Below are positions 41,231 through 52,970 of a stretch of DNA of 64,000 nt, in pieces. Made by a program: the position numbers and the translations under genes. Positions within the stretch are counted from its first letter, which is position 1, and the number at the start of each line of letters is the position of its first letter. The stretch comes from Phytophthora sp. 'mugwort' (lineage: Eukaryota; Oomycota; Peronosporomycetes; Peronosporales; Peronosporaceae). Where the stretch lies: assembly GCA_033558025.1 (NCBI GenBank), contig JAUCEF010000008.1, positions 1,116,001 through 1,180,000 on the forward strand. The letters are read 5' to 3'. Below the pieces are notes generated by a model. That model did no database searches and had not been told where the DNA came from. It worked only from the letters and a program-made list of their open reading frames with translations.

Positions 41231-44029
41231 CCCAAAGGATTGGTCAAAACGTTTTGACAAACATCATCTGATTGGTTGTTTATAAATAAAATTCGACGAT
41301 TGGCCGTGCATGAGCATATATCTAATACAAACATTAAGTAAGGTCGGATAAGTGGTCATATTCATCCATATCGATTTAGGCAGCTGTAATTACACGAAGA
41401 CAAGCAATATGTTTCTTTGAAATGGTATGAAGCGACTCACTTGTTCACACTTGTTGGTTCCGAAGTGCTGTTAGGCAAAAATGTAATGTTAGGAATAAAT
41501 ACTTTTTTCAATTAGACGGTTTTACTAAAGACCTCCATTGACAATTTGAAAGGCGAGTTGAGGAAAAACAACGTTCTACTACCCAAACAACATATCAATG
41601 TATAGATTCTAGATGTGTGTCTTGATTCGAGTAGTGATTTTTGGCAAGACAGGTAATGTCGGACGTGAGCCACAAGGCTAGTCAATAATAAAGACGCCCG
41701 ACTTTACCACCTCATGGAACATGCCCACGAGTCTATAAAATTCATTTTCTTTTAATTATATATATGTGCATATGCATGTGGTGCCGGGAATGGCCTGAGA
41801 ATGGGGCCGACCTCGTTGACGCCGTTGGAGACTAGATTGTCGTGGCCCCGTTCGAAGGTTGAATGTGCGGCTAGATGCTGATTGGTCAAATAAGATCATG
41901 AAAACGTGTCCCACAACGGACAGTGTGCACCACACGACATCAGCAACGAATGATGACCACTAGTCATATCCGGATGGTATCCGGACAACCGCCAGCCGAG
42001 GCTTCGGTGAGCAGTCGCCGAGATTTCGGTGGTTACATAACGGATGTGTTCACATTAGATATTTTGAATGAAGCATAGGAAATGGTAGACTAAGAGCTAA
42101 GCGCCTTCGTGCGCAACTAACAGAGCAGCGTTTCCCTCTCGATTGCACAAGAGTCAAGTCCGGCTGCGGTAAGTGTCCGCAGCGTCTGGTCCCGCTTGAT
42201 CGCCAGGATTATGTCTGTCGGTAGACACGGTGGATAGTCAAAGCACATGTTCATCCACCCGGCAGCGCCAAGAAGAAGCGTGGCGAAGCCGAGTGCCAGG
42301 GACGAATACGTCCGACCCAGGAAGGCTAAGGAAAGCCTCCGCCCAACAAACAACCTGCCGCAGTCTTGCTCCGGCCCCTCGCTACCGGCTGAAAAGCCTA
42401 GGACCCTTCCTTCTGAGGGCCAGCGAGGTTACAAGAAGTGTGCGATAGCAGCCTAGCCTTTGCTCGTGGCTAGGGCTGTTGGAGAGCTCGGTTGATTTAA
42501 TAACGAGTCAAGGCGCACAGGGTCACCTACCAACCCGGTGCCAGGGCAAAGTCAATGCCTTCATGTCGAAACTTCGCCCCATATTCGCTGAGTCCCAGTG
42601 GACAAAGCGTGTGTTATGGGTGGGAAGCACTGGCAGACAAAATTCTGGCGTGTTCCTACACGACATGCAGCTCATTTCATGTACGATATCCATAATATGA
42701 TGTATTTTATCTCTTGCGTGCGCAATAAGGAACAAAATTTAGAGGCTACGTAATTCCGCCGAATACCGCTCCACGTATTGAGACCGCCCTCTTTGCCAGA
42801 GCGCGGTCTCTGATGGCTGCCAAAAGCCCATAAATGCCTCAAACTAAACCAAACTTTATACACCGCGTCACAATCTTGCTGGTAGCAGCCCCCTGGATTG
42901 TAAATGGGATGCTATGCTACATGGTCTTACTTTTGGGTGTTTGTGCGGAGTAAATAATAATTATTTCGTGCCAGAGCTGCATTAAGCAGTCTACCGTATT
43001 TTGACGTCGTGAGGTTTTGCAAAATAAGTACATTATACATTAAGACAAGAGTGGTGCTCGTTCCGAGCCTTACCGTATTCCCCCTGTTAGAAGCGTTACC
43101 AATGTACACGTCCGGTTAGGTGTATAGGTCTCCGTTGACAAAGCGATGTACACGTACTTAGCAAATTTGTACGGTAATGCAAAGCACCCATTCAGTCACA
43201 GTCACAATCACAATCAAATAGGGAGAGCAAAATGGTCGTGTGAACGCGTCATTATCTCAGCGTCGGCTGCGACGACGGCGCTTTGGCATTCATCTACTGG
43301 TGTCATAGCTAGCTAGCGGTGTGTATAATTTCAGGTTTGCAGCGCGCCTGTGGATTAACTTGCAGGGGTGGCATTTCTGTTTGTATGGAAATTAGAGAAT
43401 AGGTAGAGCAAATGGTCGTGTTCGCCCGGTGTATTTTCGGAGAAAGCTGTGGCGACGGCGTGCGCTTTGAAATTCATCTTCTAAATCCATCTACTGGTAT
43501 GATTGCTAGCTGTGTGTACAATCTCAGGTCTGTCGTGCTGATTCGTAGCCTTCTCATTTTTTTTGTTGCGCTTTCCGAAAGTGAACATTGTCCGGGTCAC
43601 TCATTTTTCGGCTCTGACGCTTGTGACAGACCGGAAACCAGAAATAATAATGGAGAAATATGATTGGATAAAATGAAGTGACGAGCTACGCTTGTAACAG
43701 GGAGATACGGTACTTGCTTAACTTGCCCTGAGATAGTGCGCGCTCCAATCGATAGTGCGATTATGGCACACATATGATGCCGTTGTGCTATAGTAAGACG
43801 GGGTCGTTCGGGTTGTGATTGGGAGCTGCTAGCAACAGCACCGATCATAGCAACAGGCAGGGCTGCAAAAACGCTGCGCAACGGGAGATTTACTATTCCA
43901 CTTGACAGTGCCGCTACCCGGCTATCATGTGTGGTTCACCTCAGTACGATTGCAATATCGAAGCGACAAAATGCCGGCGTGGAGCCAGCCACGAACACCA
44001 GCAGCCGTGTACCGATCCGGCCGTTCAGC
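41231..44029. other. Long intergenic stretch, no gene recognised
   Basis: AT-rich sequence with a short TATATATATG microsatellite at about 41757. Frames of 60-94 residues occur, including a minus frame at 42353-42117 with a hydrophobic stretch and a plus frame at 43412-43663. None has a family motif. Degenerate element ends are likely but not identified. Confidence 0.4.
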
Positions 44030-45501
44030 GATGGTAATTTGTGTGGCCAACTACCGATGAGCTCCTTGCAGCTTAACAGCGACATATCGTGGAACGCCCG
44101 CAAGGCTTGACGAGACGGAGTGATGGTTTGCTGTGCATCAATGGGCGTATTTGGATCCCTGCCGACGAGTCTAGCTTGCTGAAGCGGCTACTAGTGATCA
44201 GCCACTGTGGCGCACAGGGTCATAGAGGTCGTGATGCTGTGATGAACGTGGTAAACCGACGGTTTTCGTCCGGAACCTCTCAGCCATGGTCAAGACTTTC
44301 CTTGCTGGCTGCCTTATGTGCCAGCACGTCAAAGGAAGGAAGGTGGTGAACCGACCATGGGTAGAGACATTTCGATGTGACGAAAGAAATGGAGATTTGC
44401 ATTGGGCCTTCGTGCATCTTGGTGAATACTACGGCAGCTATAAGTACTTGCTCGTACTTAAAGACGACGCAAAACACTTCTGTGAGCTCGTACGTTGCGC
44501 ACTGCCGACTGCAGGAGTGGCAGCTGAAGCGATATTGGACTGGCATAGCCGATATGGTACACCCAGAGTTTGGATCAGCGACCAGGGCACACACTTTAAA
44601 AACCGAGTGGTGGCCGAAAGGTGGCAAGGCGTCTCAAAACAGCAATCAGCGCTTCACTGTGGCGTACTGCCCGTGGATAAATGGATCCATCGAGAGACTG
44701 AACAGATTGATTGTCCAAGTATTGCGAGCTATGTGCCGTGAAGGCAAGGTTGACATCCAAGATTGGACTCATTTCGTCCCGGTGGTGCAGACCAGTTTGA
44801 ACCACACGCCGGTACCGTCTCTCGCCAACAAAGCACCTGTAGACTTGCTTTGCGTTCTACCTGCTGCATCTCCATTCGATTTCGGGCTCGACAGCGAGAC
44901 AGGAGATCTCGTCACGATTAATTTGACATCCGGAGATCTTGAACGGAAATTGTCCCCGCTGCGAACTCGTGTGCACGAGATGCAAAAAATGTGCAGACGG
45001 AAAGGTCGGAACAAACCAAGCGGAATCAGAACATGCAGAAAGGAGCCAGGTTGTCGAATTTTGACGTTAGTGATTACGCCCTACGATCAAGAGTGGATCA
45101 AACGCACAACGACAAGCTTTTAGCCACCTGGATTGGTCCGTACCAAGTGGTGGGGAAGGCGAACACTCATTTCGCGTACAGCACCTAGTGACTGGCGCGG
45201 AATCAGACGTGCACGCTTCACGCTTGAAGTTCTACGCCGATGAGTCTTTGGAGGTGACGGAGGAGATCCATGAGCACGTGGCTGCTCAGGAGATTGTCCT
45301 TACGATCGCAGAACGCAAAGATCACCGGTGAAATTCGGCAAAGCGGTGCTACGAGATACTGGTAGGGTGGAAAGGTCTGGAGCCAACTGAGGACTCACGG
45401 GAGTCGCTCAAATCACTGTACAAGGACATTCCTGTGATGGTGAAGCAGTTCATGGCAAAGGAGGACGACGTCGAGTTTCGTACAGCCTTGGAGCAACTTT
45501 A
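44030..45501 (+). pseudogene. Ty3/gypsy integrase with C-terminal chromodomain, 5'-truncated
   Basis: The integrase zinc finger region (LLVISHCGAQGHRGRDAV at about 44190, CLMCQHVKG at about 44310) is followed by the core. At the first catalytic site LHWAFVHLGEYYG has Ala where Asp is expected (about 44403). Then come WISDQGTHFKN (second Asp, about 44570) and NGSIERLNRLI (Glu, about 44680). The C-terminal region (about 45090-45230) leads to a chromodomain-like RCYEILVGWKGLEPTEDS (about 45345) ending at 45501. Frame changes occur near 44275, 44500, 45000 and 45180. RT and RNase H are absent upstream. In chromoviruses the chromodomain directs insertion to marked chromatin; here the gene is dead. 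Confidence 0.75.
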
Positions 45502-45578
45502 ACACTTCAAATTGAAGAGTAAGCAGACACGTACCCATGTACTCCGAAATCGGTACGTGGTCAAGTCTTGGTGGGGCG

Positions 45579-46250
45579 TGTAGTGGGGCGACGGTCTTCG
45601 TGACCTGACCACGCACTGGGCTGATGGTAGAGAATGACCTCAGCTAAAACTGGCGTAGGGTAAGACTCTGAGGTGGGCAAACTAGAGCAAATATCACTTC
45701 ACCAGTGTAGGAGTACCTGACGAGAGGTTTCACCGAACTCATTCTAAGACTTGCAGACTACATACAACCAAGGGTTTAAAGGAAGCGCCAGCTTCCCTCG
45801 TGAGTTTGTTCAATCGGATTCTACTACAGAGATCTGGAACGATGTGCCCACTAGCCATGTTGCTAATAGCTGCGTGAATACATATCTTCATTATTACTAT
45901 ATGTGCGAGTATGCGGACACGGACGCCGAAGCCGGCATTACGGATGAGCGAACGGCGATGTTGTCGCGCCTGTATAACCAACCTAATGTCAGTAGATGAG
46001 CTGTAGTGCCACTGGAGGATAACCCCCTCCCCCATGGACGAGGACATCTGCCGCGAGCACAATATGGCGTGGACTAGAAGGTGCCGATGCACGTGAGGAA
46101 GGCGAGTAAGATGAGGTTGCTGTCCACCCCAAACCGGAACACCTGGAACGGAAGTACCGAAGGGCCAATTGTTAGTGGAGCAACTTATTTAGTGCTATGC
46201 GATGGGGGTGTCGTCAAGGGCAGTGCAGAACGTTGAGCAGCGACCATTTA
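45579..46250 (+). repeat. Probable 3' LTR of the gypsy element
   Basis: Starts TGTAGTGGGGCGACGG just after a purine-rich TTGGTGGGGCG and about 80 bp after the end of pol, the expected place for an LTR. There is no 5' partner in the window; the right border is not defined. Confidence 0.35.
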
Positions 46251-46266
46251 TAGAGAAGCCATATTA

Positions 46267-47199
46267 TCTTGGGCTACGTTATTTTCAATCCCGACGTATT
46301 GATTGGTCAAACAATAGTAGCAATACACATACGAAATCGAGTGACCACTCGTGTGAGCATTTTTGAAAAAACTTTCGTGATGGAATTTCAAGCAAATTTG
46401 CTCGACAGTGATGCCGACGACTCTGTCGATGTACTCGTCGGCCATGCTGACGAGATCGATGTGGCTCTAATTGTTCGTCAACGCATTGGCACACGACGTC
46501 CACGTCTCCGCCTTGGTTCGGCCTCTGGACGAAAGAAGACACAAGAGTGAGACATTCCCCCAAATTCAACGCAGACACGAGGCAATCATGCGTGATTACA
46601 TCGGTCCCAATCCTGTCTACGACGAAATCCTATTTCAATGACGATACCGACTTCCCTCTGTCCATTTCAGAAAACTGCTATGAGATCTACACAGACACAA
46701 AACATACTTTCGAATGAAATCTGATGCTGTAGGCAAATAGGCGCATCTCCAGATCAAAAGATGACTGTAGCTTAGCGTAGTCTCGGTGTCGGAGCACAGC
46801 CAATGCCCAAGATGTATATTGCCGTATAGCAGAGTCGGCAGCCGTGGAAGGTTTTCAAATATTTGTAAATCAGTTGTTGACATATATGTTAAACAATATC
46901 TCCGTTCACCAACTTCGGACGACGTCACCAAGATCCTCCGTTTTAATGAGCATCGAGAGATGCTGGGGTTGCTCGGATCTTTGGATTGTACACACTGTCG
47001 CTGTTAAACTGTCATACCCATCCTGGCACCGCCAATATCGAGGCAAAGGAGGAGGGTTAATAGTTATTTCGAGGCTATCGACATTACAGTTGGATATATG
47101 GCACATTTGCTTCGGGATTCTTTGGTCCAGCAAAGACTTGAACATTCTTGACCCAGATCCTTTATTGCACAGTTTGCGCACTAGCAATTGCCCTCGAGT
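46267..47199 (+). pseudogene. PIF/Harbinger transposase, 5' part
   Basis: Fragments in three frames are RHEAIMRDYIGPNPVYDEILF (about 46575), RLPLSI, IAESAAVEGFQIFV (about 46830), YLRSPTSDDVTKILRFNE (about 46905), GSLDCTHC (first catalytic Asp, about 46975), DIWHICFGILWSS and LNILDPDPL (second Asp, about 47140). The order and wording match PIF/Harbinger DDE_Tnp_4 transposases of oomycetes. The frame is cut at 47199 by the LTR element and resumes at 52772. In the known family a Myb-like partner protein is usual; none was found here. Confidence 0.7.
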
Positions 47200-47796
47200 T
47201 GTCCCGAGTCCGGGTGGGGAGCCAACACGCCAGCTATTCCGGCCGTGCGCCAAGTTCCTGCTGCTGTACAAGTGCCGCGACCATGGGACCTCATCACGCT
47301 CGCCGAAGGGATGGCTGCTTACGGGGATCACCGTCCTACGTGATGACCGTGGTGCAAATGCTCTCATAGGTACTCGGTTTGGACTCTGGTCGGGCCCTCA
47401 TTCTCGAGGAGGGCCGACCTAGCCGTCCGGACTAACCGTTCTTCCAGTAAATCGGGCGAGACGATACGGTTCCCTAGGCTGAACAGTGGAACTGTTCAGC
47501 AAATCGTATACCTCGGGCGGGGAGCACGTAAGCTGTCCAAGTGGACGTTCTGAGTTGGATATACTACCCATGAGTGAGGTCTGTGAGCTGTAGTTCGTGT
47601 CATCTAGGTCTCAGTCGTAAATCTTCCCTGCAGGACTGAAGCCAGCCCCAACCAACTAGGAAATTGTATTTTTTATTTCTCAGTCAAGCGTTCTTTATTA
47701 ACCTCTCAATGTTCCTATCTTCAACCCACCCTAAGCAAGACCGTACTCAAAACAGCCCGCAGATAGCCGACCCCTTTGCAGAGGAGGTGCGCGACA
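47200..47796 (+). repeat. 5' LTR of gag-only element
   Basis: TGTCCCGAGTCC... to GCGCGACA. Contains a perfect 10-bp hairpin (GCTGAACAGT/ACTGTTCAGC, 47478-47500). The internal region begins TTTGGTGGAGAAG. Confidence 0.85.
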
Positions 47797-48098
47797 TTTG
47801 GTGGAGAAGCAGGGTATCTGCCTACTGAAGAAGGACTTGTTTGGCTTGTGGCAAGAAGACTCGTGGGACGTTGTAGAGGAACGTCCGTGTGGTGTGCTAC
47901 TTCTGACAGTCCAGGGAAGGCTCGTGTCGTGAACGGTTCGACCCAAGAACGGTAATCTTGGACGGTCAACCTCTATTCTCGACGACGAGACACGCTTACG
48001 GCTTGAAGGAACGGATCGCGGAAGATCTACCAGCTGGATCTTCGTACCTCGTGGTCTGCTAGAAGTGCTCCTGCAATCGGTAGTGTCTGCTACTTCGT

Positions 48099-49941
48099 AT
48101 GGTGAAGCGCGCGTCATCGAGAAGACTAAGGAACGTGATGTCTACTGAGGCACAAGGCGTGGAAGCTGATGCTGAGTACAACGACGCTATCAGCGAGGTG
48201 ATCGACGCGGAGAAAGTAAGGGGGACGAGACCTGTTGCTCAAAAACAAGAGAACCCTCCCGACTCAAGAGGAACTTCGCAGAGTGAAGGGCTCAGGGACC
48301 CTGGTACGGTCACGCCTGACGCTCCTACGGCCCCGCTGATGAACCCTGCGCGACCCAGCCTGTCAACTTCGGCTGGGTTTGAACACGGTAAGATCGGTCG
48401 TGCAACGAGCGGTAACGGGAATGCACGCCGAAGGCGGGAGTAGATGTATGATAGAGGTTACCTTTCTCATGGATACTTCAAGTGGCGTTCAAGGGGCGTC
48501 TGCTCAGACTACGGTGCAAGGGGGGGGGGAACTACTCAACTTCCGACACCTTCGTCAGCACCGGCCATTGAAGCGCCTCCGCTGAATAGTACCGCTGGAA
48601 CGCACCCGGAGAACGGTGCAGCTGGGGAACAGGGGTTCCCTGGTAATGGAAGTTCGTGGCCCTACAACAACATCCCCCACTACACGGTGACGACGCCCAA
48701 ACAATCTCTGCCGGTGTGGTACGGACCGAACCCACAGCCGACTCCGTCGGTAGGTGTACCGGCTATACCCTGGTATGGGGGCTACACCATTGGTGGCACG
48801 CTCGGATCATCGAGCTTTGGGTTCACTAGCCCGTACATGCAATCGCAAGGAACAATGGCATCCTTGCCTCCAGTATGGGACGCCGGATCAGGTACTTGGT
48901 AGTACCCTACGCCGGGGGTGGCCACTCCACCTGGCGCTACGGCTTCGCCGCACAGTAAAGTCCTTCGCGAATCAAGAACGCTGCCAGGATGATTTAGCCG
49001 TTCTATTCGGACGGAGCCAGAGTAGAATAGGCTCGGACGTTCTGGAACGCTTTCGAGGGAGCCACTTATGGTCTGGACGAGGCCTTGCGTTTGAGGGCGT
49101 GTCTCTGAAAGGTAAGTCTGGCGAGGAGTGGTGGATATTCACAAATCAAGGACTTCGAAACTCTGCGGACTTGGTTCCATAACCAGTTCGTATACCAGAC
49201 TCCCCCTTCAAATGATAGAACACTTGAACTCTACCAAGCGTTCCAGGGGAATGTCGGCCAAAGTATGGGGTGACCTAGTGTCTAGCCTCTGCGATGCCGC
49301 CCAGTGTTACTCAGATGCATTACCGGTACTGCCTGGCAGGACTACGAAACAAGGCGTGTAAGGCCGCCCTGTATACGACTATGGTGAGCTCTATACCATA
49401 GGCGGTGGCCGTGCTGCTATACAAGAATATGCATCTCCCCGTGGAAGATGAAGCTGACTTCGTCGAGGAACCTACGAAAAAGGCTAGCTCTGAGAACGTT
49501 CTAATGGCGCAAATGATGGCGATGATGCAGTAGACACAAAACCTATTGATGGAGCAACAGCAACGACTGTCTCGCTCACCTCGATCTCCAGTGCCCGAAG
49601 CGTTCACAGCTGTGGCGTACGAAACATTCGAGAACCAAGAGTTGGAACGATGCGAGCGTGAGTATGAACGCTCCCGTTCCTTTGACCCTACGGGAGGAAT
49701 CTGGCAAGGACCCGACCTGTACATACAGAAAGGTCAAAACGTGTGTGGACGCCGCTTGAACGCAACTTGCGGAAATTGCCACGCTCTCGGACACATTCGC
49801 TTCCGCGCTCCCACCAACCGAGTAGGAACGTGGAGGGATGGCGAACCCGAATGGGGACACGCCCCAAGGCCAATGAGCGAGCTTCCTATGTGGAGCGACA
49901 ACCCACATGATGGCGGAGTGACGAGCTTGAGCCGCGATTAA
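48099..49941 (+). pseudogene. gypsy-type gag of the LTR element, frameshifted
   Basis: The N-terminal part (48099-48440) is charged and disordered. A Pro/Gly/Ser/Tyr-rich region follows (48444-48902). A capsid-like region lies at about 49000-49450: FWNAFEGATYGLDEAL-type text, GEEWWIF, FHNQFVYQTPLQMIEHL, RSRGMSAKVWGDLVSSLCD and VAVLLYKNMHLPVEDEADF. After a Gln/Met-rich stretch the zinc knuckle CGNCHALGHIRFR at about 49770 has Arg in place of the last Cys. Stops at 48440, 48902 and about 49530 plus frame changes separate the parts. Gag forms the particle in which the RNA is copied; here it is unlikely to be made intact. Confidence 0.65.
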
Positions 49942-49966
49942 TCGCCTGGTCTCGCAAGGAGCCTCA

Positions 49967-50785
49967 ATGACGACCGCTGCCCCGGAGCAAGGTCAGTCCC
50001 AATATCGATGGGAGCAGGAGGAAGGGGAAGGGAGAAGTGCCGCTCTTTTCTCTTGTCACTGCGATGACACGGGGCGGAACGCGTTGGACACGGTAACCGA
50101 GATAAAAGGGGGTTCTGAGGGTGTTACGGAACGCAGCGAGAGGAGATCGGCTGCTAGCATGACTGAGGAAACGATGAGAACGACTACGGAGGCAATTGAA
50201 ACAAGAAAATTGATGCCTAATGAGAAACAGAGGGACTTATGGGACGACACGCTGGTGGACGGCGCTGTGACGACCGCGACGATGAACGAAGAGAAAGCTT
50301 ACGCAGTTGAAGCGGAGGCCGCGGAACGTTACAATGGGAATGTCCACGCTGTGCAGGCGGGGACCACGGAACGCTACTATCAGAACCCCACGATGTGGAA
50401 GCAGAGGGGTCGGAACACTATAAAGAGGATGCTACAAGGAATAACGTCAGATATTCCTTGTAGCATCCTCTTTATGGTGGGAAGTGCAGCCACCTTGGCC
50501 ACAGGAGAAAGCCAGGCGAATACTGAGAGCGACGATGAGAGGGTCGAAGGATATCGGTCAATCGAGGACAAGAGTGACTTAAACGAGGGCTACGCTATGA
50601 GTAGGTGTGACTCGGAAGGGCGCTCGAGTGAGGCGTGGGACTCCTACAATGGACTGTATATAGGGCCCTTTGCTGAAGAAAAGACCGTCTATGAGGGTTT
50701 CCGCATAATGAGGAACCCCGTTGGAGGCGACAAGAATTATGGGTGCGAAGATGAGCGGGTGAGGTGGACCTTGACGAACGATTAA
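49967..50785 (+). CDS. Accessory frame of LTR element (272 aa), unrecognised
   Basis: Open for 272 codons just after gag. It is hydrophilic and Glu/Thr/Arg-rich, with a repeated theme (TTATMNEEKAYAVEAEAAERYNGN, VHAVQAGTTERYYQN). A 24-bp perfect palindrome at 50420-50475 is translated inside it, giving TIKRMLQGI...PCSILFMV, and the complementary strand encodes almost the same peptide. No protease or RT motif is present. It may be the gag-pro linker of a gypsy polyprotein or a filler sequence of a non-autonomous element. Confidence 0.45.
   Translation: MTTAAPEQGQSQYRWEQEEGEGRSAALFSCHCDDTGRNALDTVTEIKGGSEGVTERSERRSAASMTEETMRTTTEAIETRKLMPNEKQRDLWDDTLVDGAVTTATMNEEKAYAVEAEAAERYNGNVHAVQAGTTERYYQNPTMWKQRGRNTIKRMLQGITSDIPCSILFMVGSAATLATGESQANTESDDERVEGYRSIEDKSDLNEGYAMSRCDSEGRSSEAWDSYNGLYIGPFAEEKTVYEGFRIMRNPVGGDKNYGCEDERVRWTLTND
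50420..50475. repeat. Perfect 24-bp inverted repeat with 8-base loop
   Basis: Arms 50420-50443 and 50452-50475 (AGAGGATGCTACAAGGAAT within the left arm) are exact reverse complements. Confidence 0.9.
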
Positions 50786-50967
50786 GAAGGGAGGCCGGGA
50801 CGACTGTGAAAGATACTGCATTGATACACTATTCGAAGACGCCCTGGTTATCAAGACGGAACGCGTTGGAAGCGTTACTAAAGACTCGCCGGCATCGAGT
50901 CGGGCGGAGGAACTCGCCGTGATAAAGGCGACCGGGACACCCCGATATAGGTGGATAGAAAGCGAAT

Positions 50968-51483
50968 GTGTCTACCCTTTACAAGCGATTATTCTCTTCC
51001 GATGAGATGGATGCTCAGGAAGAAGAGGCCGTGACTAAAGTGTCCGACGAGTATGAAAAGGAACTTGAGGAACGACTATATCCTCTAGATGAAGTCGAAC
51101 TGAAGAAGCGGGTGGAACGGAACGCAGATCAGTATAAGGAACCGACGCTAGAGGAGCTGAATACGCAAGCCACAGCCGGAGGGGCTAGTGCCACTGATGA
51201 TCGCGATGTCGGTGGTGGAGTGGAATTGGCCAATGATGAAATCCTGTGGGCCGGGAGCCCGAAACTGATAGGTAAACCTGTTGTCGTCGATTCGATGATT
51301 GTGGGGCAGCATATCTCTGTGAGTCTCATTAGCCCCTGGGAGCGTACCAAAAAAACGGTCTGCTTTCTTTCGAAACGCTACCGTACGCTGGTACGCCAAA
51401 CAGTGTATTTCCTCGCTTACCACAAGCCAATAACGTCGATGTATAATGCTGATGACATCTCGCCGCTGCACCAAGCTACGTGA
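50968..51483 (+). CDS. Accessory frame of LTR element (171 aa), gypsy leader-like
   Basis: Acidic N-terminal half (FSSDEMDAQEEEAVTKVSDEY, ELEERLYPLDEVELKKRV), then NDEILWAGSPKLIGKPVVVD and ISPWERTKKTVCFL. In oomycete gypsy elements I associate this kind of text with the region between gag and protease/RT, but no catalytic motif is present and the function is unknown. A poly-G run (about 51538-51557) follows the stop. Confidence 0.45.
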   Translation: MSTLYKRLFSSDEMDAQEEEAVTKVSDEYEKELEERLYPLDEVELKKRVERNADQYKEPTLEELNTQATAGGASATDDRDVGGGVELANDEILWAGSPKLIGKPVVVDSMIVGQHISVSLISPWERTKKTVCFLSKRYRTLVRQTVYFLAYHKPITSMYNADDISPLHQAT

Positions 51484-51707
51484 ACGCTCTGACGACATGG
51501 CCTGCGGTCGACGGCGGTGAGAGTCACACTCCAGTCGGGGGGGGGGGGGGGGGGGGCTCGGGCGATCGAGTGGAGCCGAAGTTCCGGGAAGTGCGCTCAA
51601 GCGAAGTCGGGGAGGGTACTACTCTACTACTCCCGATGTACCTCTCCCTACCGCTGAGGTCGGGACTGAAAAGGCTGAAAACGATGACATACCCGAACCT
51701 ATGAGTC

Positions 51708-51986
51708 TTGACGGTGTACGACTTGTCCGGATACATCCTCTATGCGAGTGTGAGCGTGGCGATTGTGGTATCGTCCCTCAACGGATTGAGTGCAGTCTTC
51801 AAGTGGACTTACTATGATTTCTATCTCATTATCTTAGCTTTCTGCGCGGGACTATCCATCCACGTGTGGCGCTGGCGAGACGTGGACGGCAAACTAGCTA
51901 AAACTGCCCAATACTTCGATTTTGAGGAACGCTATCAAGTGTGCTCAAAGGAACGCTTCTCGTCGAACCCACTCCGAAACTACTAG
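51708..51986 (+). CDS. Short frame of LTR element with hydrophobic segments (92 aa)
   Basis: Contains two hydrophobic stretches (LYASVSVAIVVSSLNGLSAVF, FYLIILAFCAGLSI) followed by a charged C-terminus. Parts of a second frame over the same DNA also look coding, so it is more likely a frameshifted piece of polyprotein than a membrane protein. Confidence 0.3.
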   Translation: MTVYDLSGYILYASVSVAIVVSSLNGLSAVFKWTYYDFYLIILAFCAGLSIHVWRWRDVDGKLAKTAQYFDFEERYQVCSKERFSSNPLRNY

Positions 51987-52178
51987 ATTGTGACATCTTC
52001 GCCCAGGTGACGCGGAGGAACTGAACGACTTCAGGAGGGTACAAATTCGAGCACGGCAGTGGAAGTCGGTGGTGAAAACCAGATCTACGTCTCCTACTCG
52101 CTCGGACCGGAGCCGCAAGAAGGACCTGGACCACTTCCGGAGGTACGCAGAGGACGGCGTACCGTAAGTCGGGGAGAA

Positions 52179-52771
52179 TGTCTCGAGTCGGGTGGGAGCC
52201 AACAAGCCAGCTATTTCGGCCGTGCGCCAAGTTCCTGCTGCTGTACAATTGCCGCGACCATGGGACCTCATCACGCTCGCCGAAGGGATGGCTGCTTACG
52301 GGGATCACCGTCCTACGTGATGACCGTGGTGCAAATGCTCTCATAGGTACTCGGTTTGGACTCTGGTCGGGCCCTCATTCTCGAGGAGGGCCGACCTAGC
52401 CGTCCGGACTAACCGTTCTTCCAGTAAATCGGGCGAGACGATACGGTTCCCTAGGCTGAACAGTGGAACTGTTCAGCAAATCGTATACCTCGGGCGGGGA
52501 GCACGTAAGCTGTCCAAGTGGACGTTCTGAGTTGGATATACTACCCATGAGTGAGGTCTGTGAGCTGTAGTTCGTGTCATCTAGGTCTCAGTCGTAAATC
52601 TTCCCTGCAGGACTGAAGCCAGCCCCAACCAACTAGGAAATTGTATTTTTTATTTTTCAGTCAAGCGTTCTTTATTAACCTCTCAGTGTTCCTATCTTCA
52701 ACCCACCCTAAGCAAGACGGTACTCAAACAGCCCGCAGATAGCCGACCCTTTGCAGATGAGGTGCGCGACA
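52179..52771 (+). repeat. 3' LTR of gag-only element
   Basis: TGTCTCGAGTCGGG... to GCGCGACA, about 98% the same as 47200-47796, including the hairpin at 52455-52477. Preceded by purine-rich AAGTCGGGGAGAA, a likely polypurine tract. Confidence 0.85.
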
Positions 52772-52970
52772 GGGTGCAATACGAAATAGTTATTTGATAT
52801 GCATTCCTATTTTGTCGGCGGCATCTATCCCCCCTGGATTACGTTCATAGTTGCGTATGTGGAGCCCACCTATAGAAACAAGAAAATGCTCTCCCAAGCG
52901 CATGAAACTATCAGAAAAGATGTTGAATGCGCTTTTGGAATAGTAACCCCTCACTCACCGATGTATATCG
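52772..52970 (+). pseudogene. PIF/Harbinger transposase, 3' part
   Basis: VGGIYPPWITFIVAYVEPTY (about 52815) and HETIRKDVECAFGIV (about 52900) are the C-terminal motifs of PIF/Harbinger transposase; the Glu in RKDVE is the third catalytic acid. It continues the gene interrupted at 47199. Across the insertion the frame reads PRV then QYE. Confidence 0.75.

Larger units (their letters stand above)
47200..52771 (+). mobile_element. Gag-only LTR retrotransposon inserted in a PIF/Harbinger gene
   Basis: Two LTRs of about 595 bp in direct orientation flank about 4.4 kb encoding gag and accessory frames, with no recognisable RT, RNase H or integrase. LTR ends are TG...CA. The 4-bp flanks are GAGT (47196-47199) and GGGT (52772-52775), a likely target duplication with one change. 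The LTRs differ at roughly a dozen positions, so it is one of the youngest elements in the window. It is probably non-autonomous, using proteins from a related gypsy. Confidence 0.85.

Noticed and set aside
46906..47367. 153-residue minus frame repeated at 51898-52344
   Set aside because: Both lie largely in the LTRs of the gag-only element; the repeated peptide is due to LTR duplication.
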